A DNA stretch of 11,077 nucleotides from Pseudomonadota bacterium (lineage in GTDB: Bacteria > Desulfobacterota > Desulfobulbia > Desulfobulbales > SURF-16). Below the pieces are notes generated by a model. That model made no database searches and was not told where the DNA came from. It worked only from the letters and a program-made list of their open reading frames with translations. The stretch spans positions 1-11,077 of the forward strand of contig JAUVQZ010000080.1 of NCBI GenBank assembly GCA_030597865.1, written 5' to 3'. Both the position numbers and the translations under genes were made by a program. This document shows positions 1 through 6,372 of the stretch, in pieces. Position 1 is the stretch's first letter. The number at the start of each line of letters is the position of its first letter.

Positions 1-902
1 AGGCGTCCCGCAAGGCCCAGCAGGCCGTGGCCCTGCAGCAGAAAAACACCGACATCATCAGCCAGAATGCCGAGCTGGAGCAGGCCCTGCACGAACTCAA
101 GGCCACCCAGTCCCAGATGCTGCAGAGTGAAAAGATGGCATCCGTGGGCCAGCTCGCCGCTGGCGTGGCCCATGAGATCAACAACCCCACCGGCTTTGTC
201 ACCAGCAACCTCGCCAGCCTGGAAAAATATATCCAGCGCCTCAGCGATTTTTTGGCCCTGCTCCAGGAAGCTGTGGTGCCGGAAAAAAAGGCGGAAATCA
301 TCAGGCTCCGCAAAAAGATGAAGATCGATCATATCAGCGCGGATATCCATGATCTGATTGCCGAGAGTCTGCAGGGCACCGAACGGATCAAGAAGATCGT
401 CATGTCGCTGAAGAACTTCTCCCGTCAGGACCAGGAGGAGTATGGCCCGGCCAGTATCAACGACTGCCTGGAGTCCACCCTCACCGTGGTCTGGAACGAG
501 CTGAAGTATACATGCACCCTGGACAAGGAGTATGGCGACCTGCCACCCACCAAATGTTACGCCCAGCAGCTCAACCAGGTCTTCATGAACCTGCTGATCA
601 ACGCGGCCCAGGCCATTACCGAGCAGGGGCTAATCACCATCAAGACCTGGGCCGAGGCAGAGACCATCTTCATCACCATCTCAGACACGGGCAGCGGCAT
701 GGATGAGGAGACCTGCCACCATATATTTGAGCCCTTTTTCACCACCAAGGAGAGGGGCCAGGGCACTGGTCTGGGCCTCAGTATCGCCTATGACATCATC
801 ACCAAGAAACACCATGGTGTGATCAGGGTGGCCAGCACCAAGGGTGAGGGCACCACCTTTACCATCGAGATTCCCATTATTGAGGATGGCCACCATGACT
901 GA
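1..902 (+). CDS. Histidine kinase, C-terminal part (5' end outside window)
   Basis: This is the catalytic part of a sensor histidine kinase that autophosphorylates on a histidine and passes the phosphate to a receiver protein. The frame is open from base 3, so the start lies upstream; a GTG at 27 is internal and should not be taken as the start. A coiled coil leads into the H-box HEINNP, with the phospho-accepting His codon at 171-173. A conserved stretch around KMKIDHI and a helix ending in LKNFSR follow. The ATPase domain shows an N-box (FMNLLINAAQ), the G1 motif DTGSGM (Asp codon 684-686), FEPFFTTK and the G2 motif GQGTGLGLS. No membrane segment is visible in the part present; the sensor region is missing. 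The stop overlaps the next gene's start, so that gene's receiver is the likely partner. Its core closely resembles the kinase at 2507-4129, pointing to duplication. Confidence 0.95.
   Translation, partial: ASRKAQQAVALQQKNTDIISQNAELEQALHELKATQSQMLQSEKMASVGQLAAGVAHEINNPTGFVTSNLASLEKYIQRLSDFLALLQEAVVPEKKAEIIRLRKKMKIDHISADIHDLIAESLQGTERIKKIVMSLKNFSRQDQEEYGPASINDCLESTLTVVWNELKYTCTLDKEYGDLPPTKCYAQQLNQVFMNLLINAAQAITEQGLITIKTWAEAETIFITISDTGSGMDEETCHHIFEPFFTTKERGQGTGLGLSIAYDIITKKHHGVIRVASTKGEGTTFTIEIPIIEDGHHD
882..885 (+). promoter_or_regulatory. Ribosome binding site deciding the start at 895
   Basis: GAGG lies nine bases upstream of the ATG at 895. The other in-frame ATG, at 886, directly abuts this GAGG and so has no usable spacing, and a GTG at 844 lies deep inside the upstream kinase. 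The 895 start is therefore preferred. Confidence 0.55.
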
Positions 903-2289
903 GCAATCGAGCCAAGACCGCGTCCTGGTTGTCGATGATGAGCCGCAGGTTCTGGCCTCCATCGCCCGCCTCTTCCGCCAGGAGGGCATAGAGCCCCTCC
1001 TGGCCGACAGTGGCGAGCAGGCCCTGGAGCTCCTCAACCACCATGGGGTGGCGGTGCTGCTCACCGATAACCTCATGCCCGGCACCAGCGGCATGGAGCT
1101 CCTCACTGCTGCCAAGGACCAATTCCCTGACACGGTGCGCCTGATGATGACAGGCAACGCCAACCTCACCGTGGCCCTTGAGGCCATTAATGAGGGAGAG
1201 GTCTATAAGTTCATTGTCAAACCCTGGGACAATGATGAGCTGGTGGCCATGGTCAGGGAGGCCTATCATCGCTTCCAGCTCATACAAGCCATGAGGAACG
1301 CCGATGAGTTGACCCTGCGCTCCCTGGCCCAGACCATTGAACTCAAGGACCGTTACACCCGCGGCCACTGTGACCGGGTGGCCCACTACGCCCTGCAGCT
1401 GGCCGAGCGGCTGGCCATGAGCGCAGAGGGAAAAAAGCTGCTGCGCCACGGCTGCTGGCTCCATGACTGCGGTAAGATTGGCATCCCCGAGTCCATCCTC
1501 AACAAGGAAGGCCCCCTCAACCCCGGGGAATTTATCATGATAAAAAAACACCCAGGCTGGGGGGTAAAGGTGGCCAAGGAGGCCGGCCTTGACCAGGTCA
1601 CCAAAGACATCATCTACCACCACCATGAACGCTTTGACGGCAGCGGCTACCCAGACGGCCTGGCAGCAGACGATATCCCCCTGATGGCCCAGATCGCTGC
1701 CATGGCCGATGCCTATGATGCCCTGACCACAAACCGCTCATACCGGCAAGGCTTCAGCCACCGCAAGGCCATGGAGATCATGATGGCCGAAAGGGGCAGG
1801 GCCTTTAGCCCAGAGCTCCTGGACCTCTTCCTGGCCGAGATAAAATCGCCCCTGGATCAGGGCACTGACCTGCCACCAGGATGCCAGGAGCAGGAGAAGA
1901 GGACCGTCCTGGTGGTGGATGACAACAAACTGATCCTCAAGGCCATGGGTCGCGCGCTTGCGCCCCTGGACCTCTCTGTCATCACGGCGGAATCGGCCCC
2001 GGAGGCCCTGGCCGTCATGACCAGGCAGGATATTGCCGTGCTTATCACGGATAAGCGCATGCCTGGCATGGGTGGTCTGGATCTCCTGCACAGGGTCAAG
2101 GCGCAGTGGCCAGCCACGGTGGCCATCCTGATGAGCGGTGACGTGGAGTGCCCGGAGGCTGAGCAGGCCCTTAAGAGGGGGGCAATCCAGCGCTACCTTG
2201 TCAAACCATGGAACCCTGACGAGCTGCTCCGGACCATCACCGCGGCCCTTGAGCAGCACCAGGACAATCTAGTACGGTGTAATCTTTAA
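895..2289 (+). CDS. REC-HD-GYP-REC protein (putative cyclic di-GMP phosphodiesterase)
   Basis: This 464-residue cytosolic protein is a phosphorylation-controlled HD-GYP enzyme; the family hydrolyses cyclic di-GMP. The first receiver (about 8-125) has the acidic pair D14-D15, phospho-acceptor D58, T86 and K109 in a V-K-P-W motif. The HD-GYP domain (about 140-330) looks complete: H158, H190-D191 in HDCGKIGIP, H242-H243-H244-E-R, the signature GSGYP at 249-253, and D272 followed by AYDALTTNRSYR. A second receiver (about 338-460) has D342-D343, D386 and K437-P-W. An output domain between two receivers is uncommon; REC-HD-GYP (RpfG type) is the usual form. Both receivers keep the phosphorylation residues, so two inputs could converge. 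The start overlaps the upstream kinase stop by eight bases (ATGACTGA), implying translational coupling and a kinase-regulator pair. Family call is sure; enzymatic activity is inferred from the intact motifs. Confidence 0.95.
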   Translation: MTEQSSQDRVLVVDDEPQVLASIARLFRQEGIEPLLADSGEQALELLNHHGVAVLLTDNLMPGTSGMELLTAAKDQFPDTVRLMMTGNANLTVALEAINEGEVYKFIVKPWDNDELVAMVREAYHRFQLIQAMRNADELTLRSLAQTIELKDRYTRGHCDRVAHYALQLAERLAMSAEGKKLLRHGCWLHDCGKIGIPESILNKEGPLNPGEFIMIKKHPGWGVKVAKEAGLDQVTKDIIYHHHERFDGSGYPDGLAADDIPLMAQIAAMADAYDALTTNRSYRQGFSHRKAMEIMMAERGRAFSPELLDLFLAEIKSPLDQGTDLPPGCQEQEKRTVLVVDDNKLILKAMGRALAPLDLSVITAESAPEALAVMTRQDIAVLITDKRMPGMGGLDLLHRVKAQWPATVAILMSGDVECPEAEQALKRGAIQRYLVKPWNPDELLRTITAALEQHQDNLVRCNL

Positions 2290-2300
2290 ATAGGTGTTTA

Positions 2301-2324
2301 GCGGTTTAGCGGTTTTGCGGTTTA
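2301..2324 (+). repeat. Tandem 8-bp repeat, three units
   Basis: GCGGTTTA, GCGGTTTT and GCGGTTTA follow one another without gaps, and a degenerate unit GGTGTTTA precedes them at 2293-2300. The array begins eleven bases after the stop codon of the REC-HD-GYP-REC gene, and its last unit forms the base of the left arm of the inverted repeat that follows. No function is known to me. Confidence 0.75.
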
Positions 2325-2384
2325 GGCTGTTAGGGGCGTTAGAGATAAGCCCATGCACCCCTAACAGCCTATAGCCTAAACCGC
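2317..2384. repeat. Imperfect inverted repeat with a 7-base bulge
   Basis: The left arm 2317-2336 (GCGGTTTAGGCTGTTAGGGG) is complementary to the right arm 2358-2384 except that the right arm carries seven extra bases (ATAGCCT) after CCCCTAACAGCCT. This gives stems of 13 and 7 base pairs with a 21-base loop. The bulge looks like a duplication of the neighbouring AGCCT word. No T-run follows, so it is not a standard intrinsic terminator, although it could still act as a 3' mRNA structure. Its words recur in the intergenic region at 6202-6325. Confidence 0.7.
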
Positions 2385-2441
2385 TCACAACCTGAAGACA
2401 GCCTGAAGAATACACGCTGTTCACGTAACCAAGAGCTGATA

Positions 2442-2470
2442 TTGACACAGGTGCGAAAATTAAAGGTTTA
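2442..2470 (+). promoter_or_regulatory. Possible sigma70-type promoter for the three-gene cluster at 2507
   Basis: A perfect -35 hexamer TTGACA sits at 2442-2447, about 60 bases upstream of the kinase start. The matching -10 region at about 2465-2471 (around GGTTTAC) is a poor match to TATAAT, so this may be a weak or activator-dependent promoter. The rest of the 217-base gap holds the repeats described separately; no gene is seen in it. Confidence 0.3.
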
Positions 2471-2506
2471 CCTTGCCACTAGCCAAGGCCAGAAAAGGGA
2501 AGAAGC

Positions 2507-4129
2507 ATGGACCAGCCCCATAACCAGGAAGAGTATTACCGCACCATCCTTGACGGCATCCGCGACCCCCTGCTGGTGATGGACCGTGAGCTGACCTGTC
2601 ACTTTGTGAACAGGGCGGCCCACGATATCCTTGATATTGACCCCAGTGGTCCCCAGGGCAGGAGCTGTCACGAACTTGTCCATGGCCTTGACCTCTCCTG
2701 CCAGGAGAGGGGGGAGGTGTGTCCGGTGCTTGAGGCCATGGAGAGCGGCGACATGGTCCGCACCATCAAGGAGTTCACCGTGGCTGCCGGCCTGGTGCGC
2801 TCCTTTGAGATCAGCGCCGTGCCTCTCAAGAACGAGGCAGGCGAGGTCACCGAGGTGGTTGAGGTCTTGCGGGACATCACCGCCAGCCTCGACCACATGA
2901 AGCTCCAGGAGCTGACCGGTAAGATTGAGATGGCCAAGAGGGAGTGGGAGGCCACCATGGACTGCGTCCAGGACTTTATCATCCTGGTTGACGACAAAGA
3001 GCGCATCAAACGCTTTAACCGACCCCTGGCCGACTTCAGCAGCCTACCGTTTGACGAGATCCTGGAGCAGGAACTCTCCGCCTTTATGGCGGCCCAGGGT
3101 CTGGAGGTAGAGCTCTGTCTCCTCGACAGCAAAGAGTGCGAGTGCCGCCACAGGGCCTCGGGCCGCTCCTTTACCATGCACTCCTACCCCCTGGCCACTG
3201 AATCGGGCCTGATGCGCGTTGTCACCTTCCACGATATCAGTCAACGTCAGGAGGCCTCCCAGGCCCTGGAGGAGAAGAACCAGGAGCTGGCCCAGGCCTT
3301 CAGCGAACTGAAGGCGGCCCAGGCCCAGCTCCTCCAGCAGGAGAAGATGGCATCCGTGGGCCAGCTTGCCGCCGGCGTGGCCCATGAGATCAACAACCCC
3401 ATCGGTTTTGTCACCAGCAACATCAACTCCCTGGTCAAATATCAGCGCATGATCAGCGATTTTATTGAGTTCCAGGAAAAATTCATTAAGGCCCTTTGCC
3501 CCTCAACTGACATACTCAAGACCCTTGCCAAACAGCGGCGAAAGATGAAGATCGACTTTATCCTCGGAGACATCAGCGACCTGATCAACGAATCCCTGGA
3601 TGGGGTGGAGAGGGTGAAGAAGATCGTCATGAACCTCAAGAACTTCTCCCGGGTGGACCAGGCGCAACAAAGTTTGGCACATATCAATGATTGCCTGGAC
3701 GATACCATCACCATTGCCTGGAACGAGCTCAAGTATAAATGCACCATTGCTAAGGAGTATGGGGAGTTACCGCCCATCACCTGCTACCCCCAGCAGCTTA
3801 ACCAGGTCTTCATGAACCTGCTGGTCAATGGGGCCCAGGCCATGGCTGAGCCTGGAACCATCACCATCAAGACCTGGTTTGCCGAAGATTCTATTTTCAT
3901 CACCATTTCCGACACCGGCTGCGGCATTGCCCCGGACCATCTCTCCCATGTCTTTGAACCCTTTTTCACCACCAAGGATGTGGGCCAGGGCACCGGCCTG
4001 GGACTCAGTATCTCCTACGACATCATCGTCAAACAGCATAATGGCGGAATCAGCATCCAGAGCAAGGAGGGCGAGGGAACGACCTTCACCATCTGCCTGC
4101 CACTCCCAGATCAGGAAGAGACACCATGA
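2507..4129 (+). CDS. PAS-PAS sensor histidine kinase with Cys-containing first PAS
   Basis: This 540-residue histidine kinase shows no membrane segment and is probably cytosolic. The first PAS domain (about 8-130) carries a C-H-E-L-x-H segment and three spaced cysteines, C54, C65 and C72, the last in C-P-V-L-E-A. I know this C-H/Y-E..H...C...CP style from anaerobe PAS domains; a metal or redox role is conjecture. A second PAS-like domain (about 145-245) also has clustered cysteines in its middle. A coiled coil (about 245-282) leads to the H-box with H293 in HEINNP. The ATPase domain has N437 and N441, the G1 motif DTGCGI (D469) and G2 motif GQGTGLGLS. The start at 2507 has an AAGGGA ribosome binding site six bases upstream. 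The stop overlaps the next start by four bases (ATGA). The core closely matches the partial kinase at the window start. Confidence 0.95.
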   Translation: MDQPHNQEEYYRTILDGIRDPLLVMDRELTCHFVNRAAHDILDIDPSGPQGRSCHELVHGLDLSCQERGEVCPVLEAMESGDMVRTIKEFTVAAGLVRSFEISAVPLKNEAGEVTEVVEVLRDITASLDHMKLQELTGKIEMAKREWEATMDCVQDFIILVDDKERIKRFNRPLADFSSLPFDEILEQELSAFMAAQGLEVELCLLDSKECECRHRASGRSFTMHSYPLATESGLMRVVTFHDISQRQEASQALEEKNQELAQAFSELKAAQAQLLQQEKMASVGQLAAGVAHEINNPIGFVTSNINSLVKYQRMISDFIEFQEKFIKALCPSTDILKTLAKQRRKMKIDFILGDISDLINESLDGVERVKKIVMNLKNFSRVDQAQQSLAHINDCLDDTITIAWNELKYKCTIAKEYGELPPITCYPQQLNQVFMNLLVNGAQAMAEPGTITIKTWFAEDSIFITISDTGCGIAPDHLSHVFEPFFTTKDVGQGTGLGLSISYDIIVKQHNGGISIQSKEGEGTTFTICLPLPDQEETP

Positions 4130-5340
4130 CCACTCCAGCCCCTATTTCACTCCTCCTTGTCGAGGATGAGGATACCATTGCCGTCTTCATCAAGGCCCTC
4201 CTGGAAGAAAACGGCGATTTCCTCATTCAACGGGCGGCCTGCCTGGAAGAGGCCCAAAAGACCTTAAGACAGGTGGAGCCCGAGGTCATTCTCCTGGACC
4301 TCAACCTCCCTGACAGCATAGGCCTGGACACCCTGCAGGCCATGTTGGCCACCAAGACAACGGCCGCCATTATCATCATGACCGGCTCCAACGATGAGGA
4401 ACTGGCGGCCAAGGCCCTCCAGCAGGGGGCACAGGACTACCTGATCAAGGGGCAGAGCAATAATATGCTCATCATCAAATCCATCCGCTATGCCCTGGAA
4501 CGTAAACAGTTTCACCACCAGCTCCTGCTGAGCCAGAGCCAGATGCTGCAGAGTGAGAAAATGGCCTCCATTGGTCAACTTGCCGCCGGCGTCGCCCATG
4601 AGATCAATAACCCCATGGGCTTTATCACCAGCAACCTTCATACCCTGCAGAGGTATCTTGACCGCCTCACTGATTTTATGGCTCTCCAGGCCTCTGCCCT
4701 GGCCACTCATCCTGATCAGAAGCTGCAGACAGAGATTGCCGGCCAGCGAAAAAGAATGCAGATCGACCATATCAAGGAGGACCTTCAAGACCTGATCAAC
4801 GAATCACTGAGTGGCGGCCAGCGGGTTAGTGAGATTGTCCAGGGCCTGCGCAGCTTCTCGCGCACCGACCAGCAGCAGCACGAAAAGGCCTCCATTAACG
4901 ATATCATCAGCGACACCATCAAGATCGTCTGGAATGAGCTGAAATATAAGGCTACCCTTGCGGAGGATTTCGGCGATCTGCCTCTGGTGCCCTGCTTTCC
5001 CCATCAGCTTGGCCAGGTGATCATGAACCTGCTGGTCAATGGGGCCCAGGCCATTGACCAGCAGGGTGAAATTACCATTCGCACCAGCCACCAGGATGAC
5101 AGGGTCACCATTGCCATCTCCGATACGGGCAGCGGCATTGCTCCGGACAAACTTACCAAGATCTTCGACCCCTTCTACACCACCAAGAAGATAGACAAAG
5201 GCACTGGCCTGGGCTTAAGCATCGCCTACGACATTATTACCAATAAACACCAGGGCACCATTGATGTCCAAAGCGAGGTAGGCATGGGCACCACCTTTAC
5301 AATCACACTCCCTATCCTTCAGGAGGAAGATAATGACTGA
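4126..5340 (+). CDS. REC-histidine kinase hybrid
   Basis: This 404-residue soluble protein has an N-terminal receiver directly joined to a histidine kinase, so its kinase activity is probably set by phosphorylation from another kinase, perhaps the one encoded immediately upstream. The receiver (about 4-122) has the E-D-E acidic cluster, phospho-acceptor D58 and K108. Its lysine is in Y-L-I-K-G-Q rather than the K-P-W of the other receivers here, a form common in receivers that sit upstream of kinase or GGDEF domains. The linker runs into the H-box with H158 in HEINNP. The ATPase domain shows N301 and N305, D333-T-G-S-G, F-Y-T-T-K and G-T-G-L-G-L-S at about 359-365. AGGAAG lies seven bases before the start, within the upstream gene. 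The stop overlaps the next gene's start by eight bases. No PAS or membrane segment is present, so it senses through its receiver. Confidence 0.95.
   Translation: MTTPAPISLLLVEDEDTIAVFIKALLEENGDFLIQRAACLEEAQKTLRQVEPEVILLDLNLPDSIGLDTLQAMLATKTTAAIIIMTGSNDEELAAKALQQGAQDYLIKGQSNNMLIIKSIRYALERKQFHHQLLLSQSQMLQSEKMASIGQLAAGVAHEINNPMGFITSNLHTLQRYLDRLTDFMALQASALATHPDQKLQTEIAGQRKRMQIDHIKEDLQDLINESLSGGQRVSEIVQGLRSFSRTDQQQHEKASINDIISDTIKIVWNELKYKATLAEDFGDLPLVPCFPHQLGQVIMNLLVNGAQAIDQQGEITIRTSHQDDRVTIAISDTGSGIAPDKLTKIFDPFYTTKKIDKGTGLGLSIAYDIITNKHQGTIDVQSEVGMGTTFTITLPILQEEDND
5321..5326 (+). promoter_or_regulatory. Strong ribosome binding site for the REC-PAS gene
   Basis: A perfect AGGAGG lies six bases before the ATG at 5333, inside the end of the upstream kinase gene. 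It fixes the start and supports coupled translation of kinase and receiver. Confidence 0.75.
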
Positions 5341-6166
5341 TCAGGATATTACCATTCTCTGTGTCGATGATGAGCCAAATGTTCTCAAGGCGGTGCGCCG
5401 CCTCTTCATGGATGATGATTATGAAATCCTCATTGCTGAGTCCGGAGAAGAGGGCCTCCAAGAGCTTGACAATGGGCCGGAGGTGCAGGTGGTGATCTCC
5501 GATTACCGGATGCCCGGCATGAACGGCGTTGACTTTCTCAAACAGGTCTGTGAACGCTGGCCGGACACGGTGCGCATCGTCCTTTCCGGCTACGCCGATA
5601 CCGCGGCCATAGTCGCGGCCATCAATGAGGGCCAGATCTACAAATTCATCCCCAAGCCCTGGAATGATGACGAGCTGCGGATCACCATTGCCAAGGCGGT
5701 GGAGCTCTACTTCCTCCAGCAGGAAAATGTCGCCTTGACCAGGGAGCTGCAGGAGACCAATGAGGAGCTAAAGACCATCAACGAGAACCTGGAAGCAAGG
5801 GTGGCGGAAAGAAGCCAGGAAATCCTCTTTCAAAACAAGGTGCTGGCCAATGCCCACTTCATCCTCAACACCCTGCCCATTGGTGTGCTGGGTATTGATA
5901 TTAACGGCATCGTCGTCCAGTTTAACAGGGAATGCGCTGAACTGCTTGGCACCGGCCCCGTGACCCTCATCGGCTCTGAGGCCGCCGATGCACTGCCGGA
6001 CACCATCCTGCAGGTCATGGCCAAGCTCGCCAAGGAGGGCGATATTGTCTCCGACAGGATTGCCCTGGGCGACAGGCCGCTTCAGCTCACCGCAGCATAC
6101 ATGAAGAGCGAACAGGGCCAGGAGGGCAAAATCCTGATCCTTGAAGCCGACCGTTGCCCGCCTTGA
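5333..6166 (+). CDS. REC-coiled coil-PAS response regulator without catalytic output
   Basis: This 277-residue protein begins with a receiver (about 5-122) with the VDDEP acidic pair, phospho-acceptor D57, S85 and K108 in FIPKPW. A glutamate-rich coiled coil (about 125-165) follows, and then a PAS-like domain (about 170-270) recognisable from FILNTLPIGVLGIDI and FNRECAELLG. The protein ends right after this domain, so there is no kinase, GGDEF, HD-GYP or DNA-binding output; it may act by protein contact or pass phosphate onward. It could also be the remnant of a longer REC-PAS-kinase, though there is no frameshift and no kinase-like coding sequence in the 206 bases downstream. It overlaps the upstream kinase by eight bases (ATGACTGA), making it the likely receiver partner of the two kinases before it. 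REC is certain, PAS probable. Confidence 0.9.
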   Translation: MTDQDITILCVDDEPNVLKAVRRLFMDDDYEILIAESGEEGLQELDNGPEVQVVISDYRMPGMNGVDFLKQVCERWPDTVRIVLSGYADTAAIVAAINEGQIYKFIPKPWNDDELRITIAKAVELYFLQQENVALTRELQETNEELKTINENLEARVAERSQEILFQNKVLANAHFILNTLPIGVLGIDINGIVVQFNRECAELLGTGPVTLIGSEAADALPDTILQVMAKLAKEGDIVSDRIALGDRPLQLTAAYMKSEQGQEGKILILEADRCPP

Positions 6167-6190
6167 CAATACATTTTTTGTAACTATTCA
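6163..6190 (+). promoter_or_regulatory. Weak promoter candidate upstream of the REC-HD-GYP gene
   Basis: TTGACA at 6163-6168 overlaps the stop codon of the REC-PAS gene; 16 bases later TATTCA (6185-6190) is a partial -10 match. A T-run lies at 6174-6179 between them. It is about 180 bases from the next start, so the leader would contain the repeats. This is speculative. Confidence 0.2.
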
Positions 6191-6201
6191 GCACCTTAGC
6201 C

Positions 6202-6241
6202 AGGTGGAGAGGCTGTAGGTATTTAGGTGGAGAGGCTGTAG
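6202..6241 (+). repeat. Exact 17-base direct repeat
   Basis: AGGTGGAGAGGCTGTAG occurs at 6202-6218 and again at 6225-6241, separated by six bases. The GGCTGTAG part belongs to the same word family that fills the rest of this gap and the gap at 2301-2384. Confidence 0.8.
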
Positions 6242-6245
6242 CCTG

Positions 6246-6314
6246 TTAGACTGAAGGCTGTAGGCACAGCAAACCCTCAGTAATCGTTGTTGAAACTAAC
6301 AGCCTTCAGGCTAA
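6246..6314. repeat. Inverted repeat in the second repeat-rich gap
   Basis: The left arm 6246-6261 (TTAGACTGAAGGCTGT) pairs with 6299-6314 (ACAGCCTTCAGGCTAA) with a single mismatch across 16 positions and a 37-base loop. Flanking GGCTGTAGCCTG to the left and TAGGCTAATAGCCTACAG to the right allow further imperfect pairing. CTAACAGCCT at 6296-6305 is identical to 2361-2370 in the first gap. No T-run follows. Nothing else is recognisable in the 206-base gap. Confidence 0.7.
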
Positions 6315-6372
6315 TAGGCTAATAGCCTACAGTCTAAGCAACCTGAACCGTTACAGATAGTGGGTAAAACAG

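Noticed and set aside
844..894. Earlier GTG (844) or ATG (886) start for the REC-HD-GYP-REC gene
   Set aside because: The extra residues are out-of-frame kinase sequence without family resemblance, and the GAGG site is spaced for the ATG at 895.
27..902. A complete kinase gene starting at GTG 27
   Set aside because: The frame is open to the first bases of the window and reads as coiled coil continuing from upstream, as in the paralogous kinase, so the gene is cut by the window edge.
877..1626. 249-codon open frame on the minus strand
   Set aside because: It lies fully opposite the REC-HD-GYP-REC gene, shows no recognisable domain, and is expected from the codon bias of G+C-rich genes; the same applies to the other minus-strand frames.
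6174..6179. Intrinsic terminator at the T-run after the REC-PAS gene
   Set aside because: No G+C-rich stem precedes the T-run, so only the poly-T part is present.
6202..6325. CRISPR-like array
   Set aside because: Repeats are short, of unequal spacing and in both orientations, there are no uniform spacers, and no cas genes are present.
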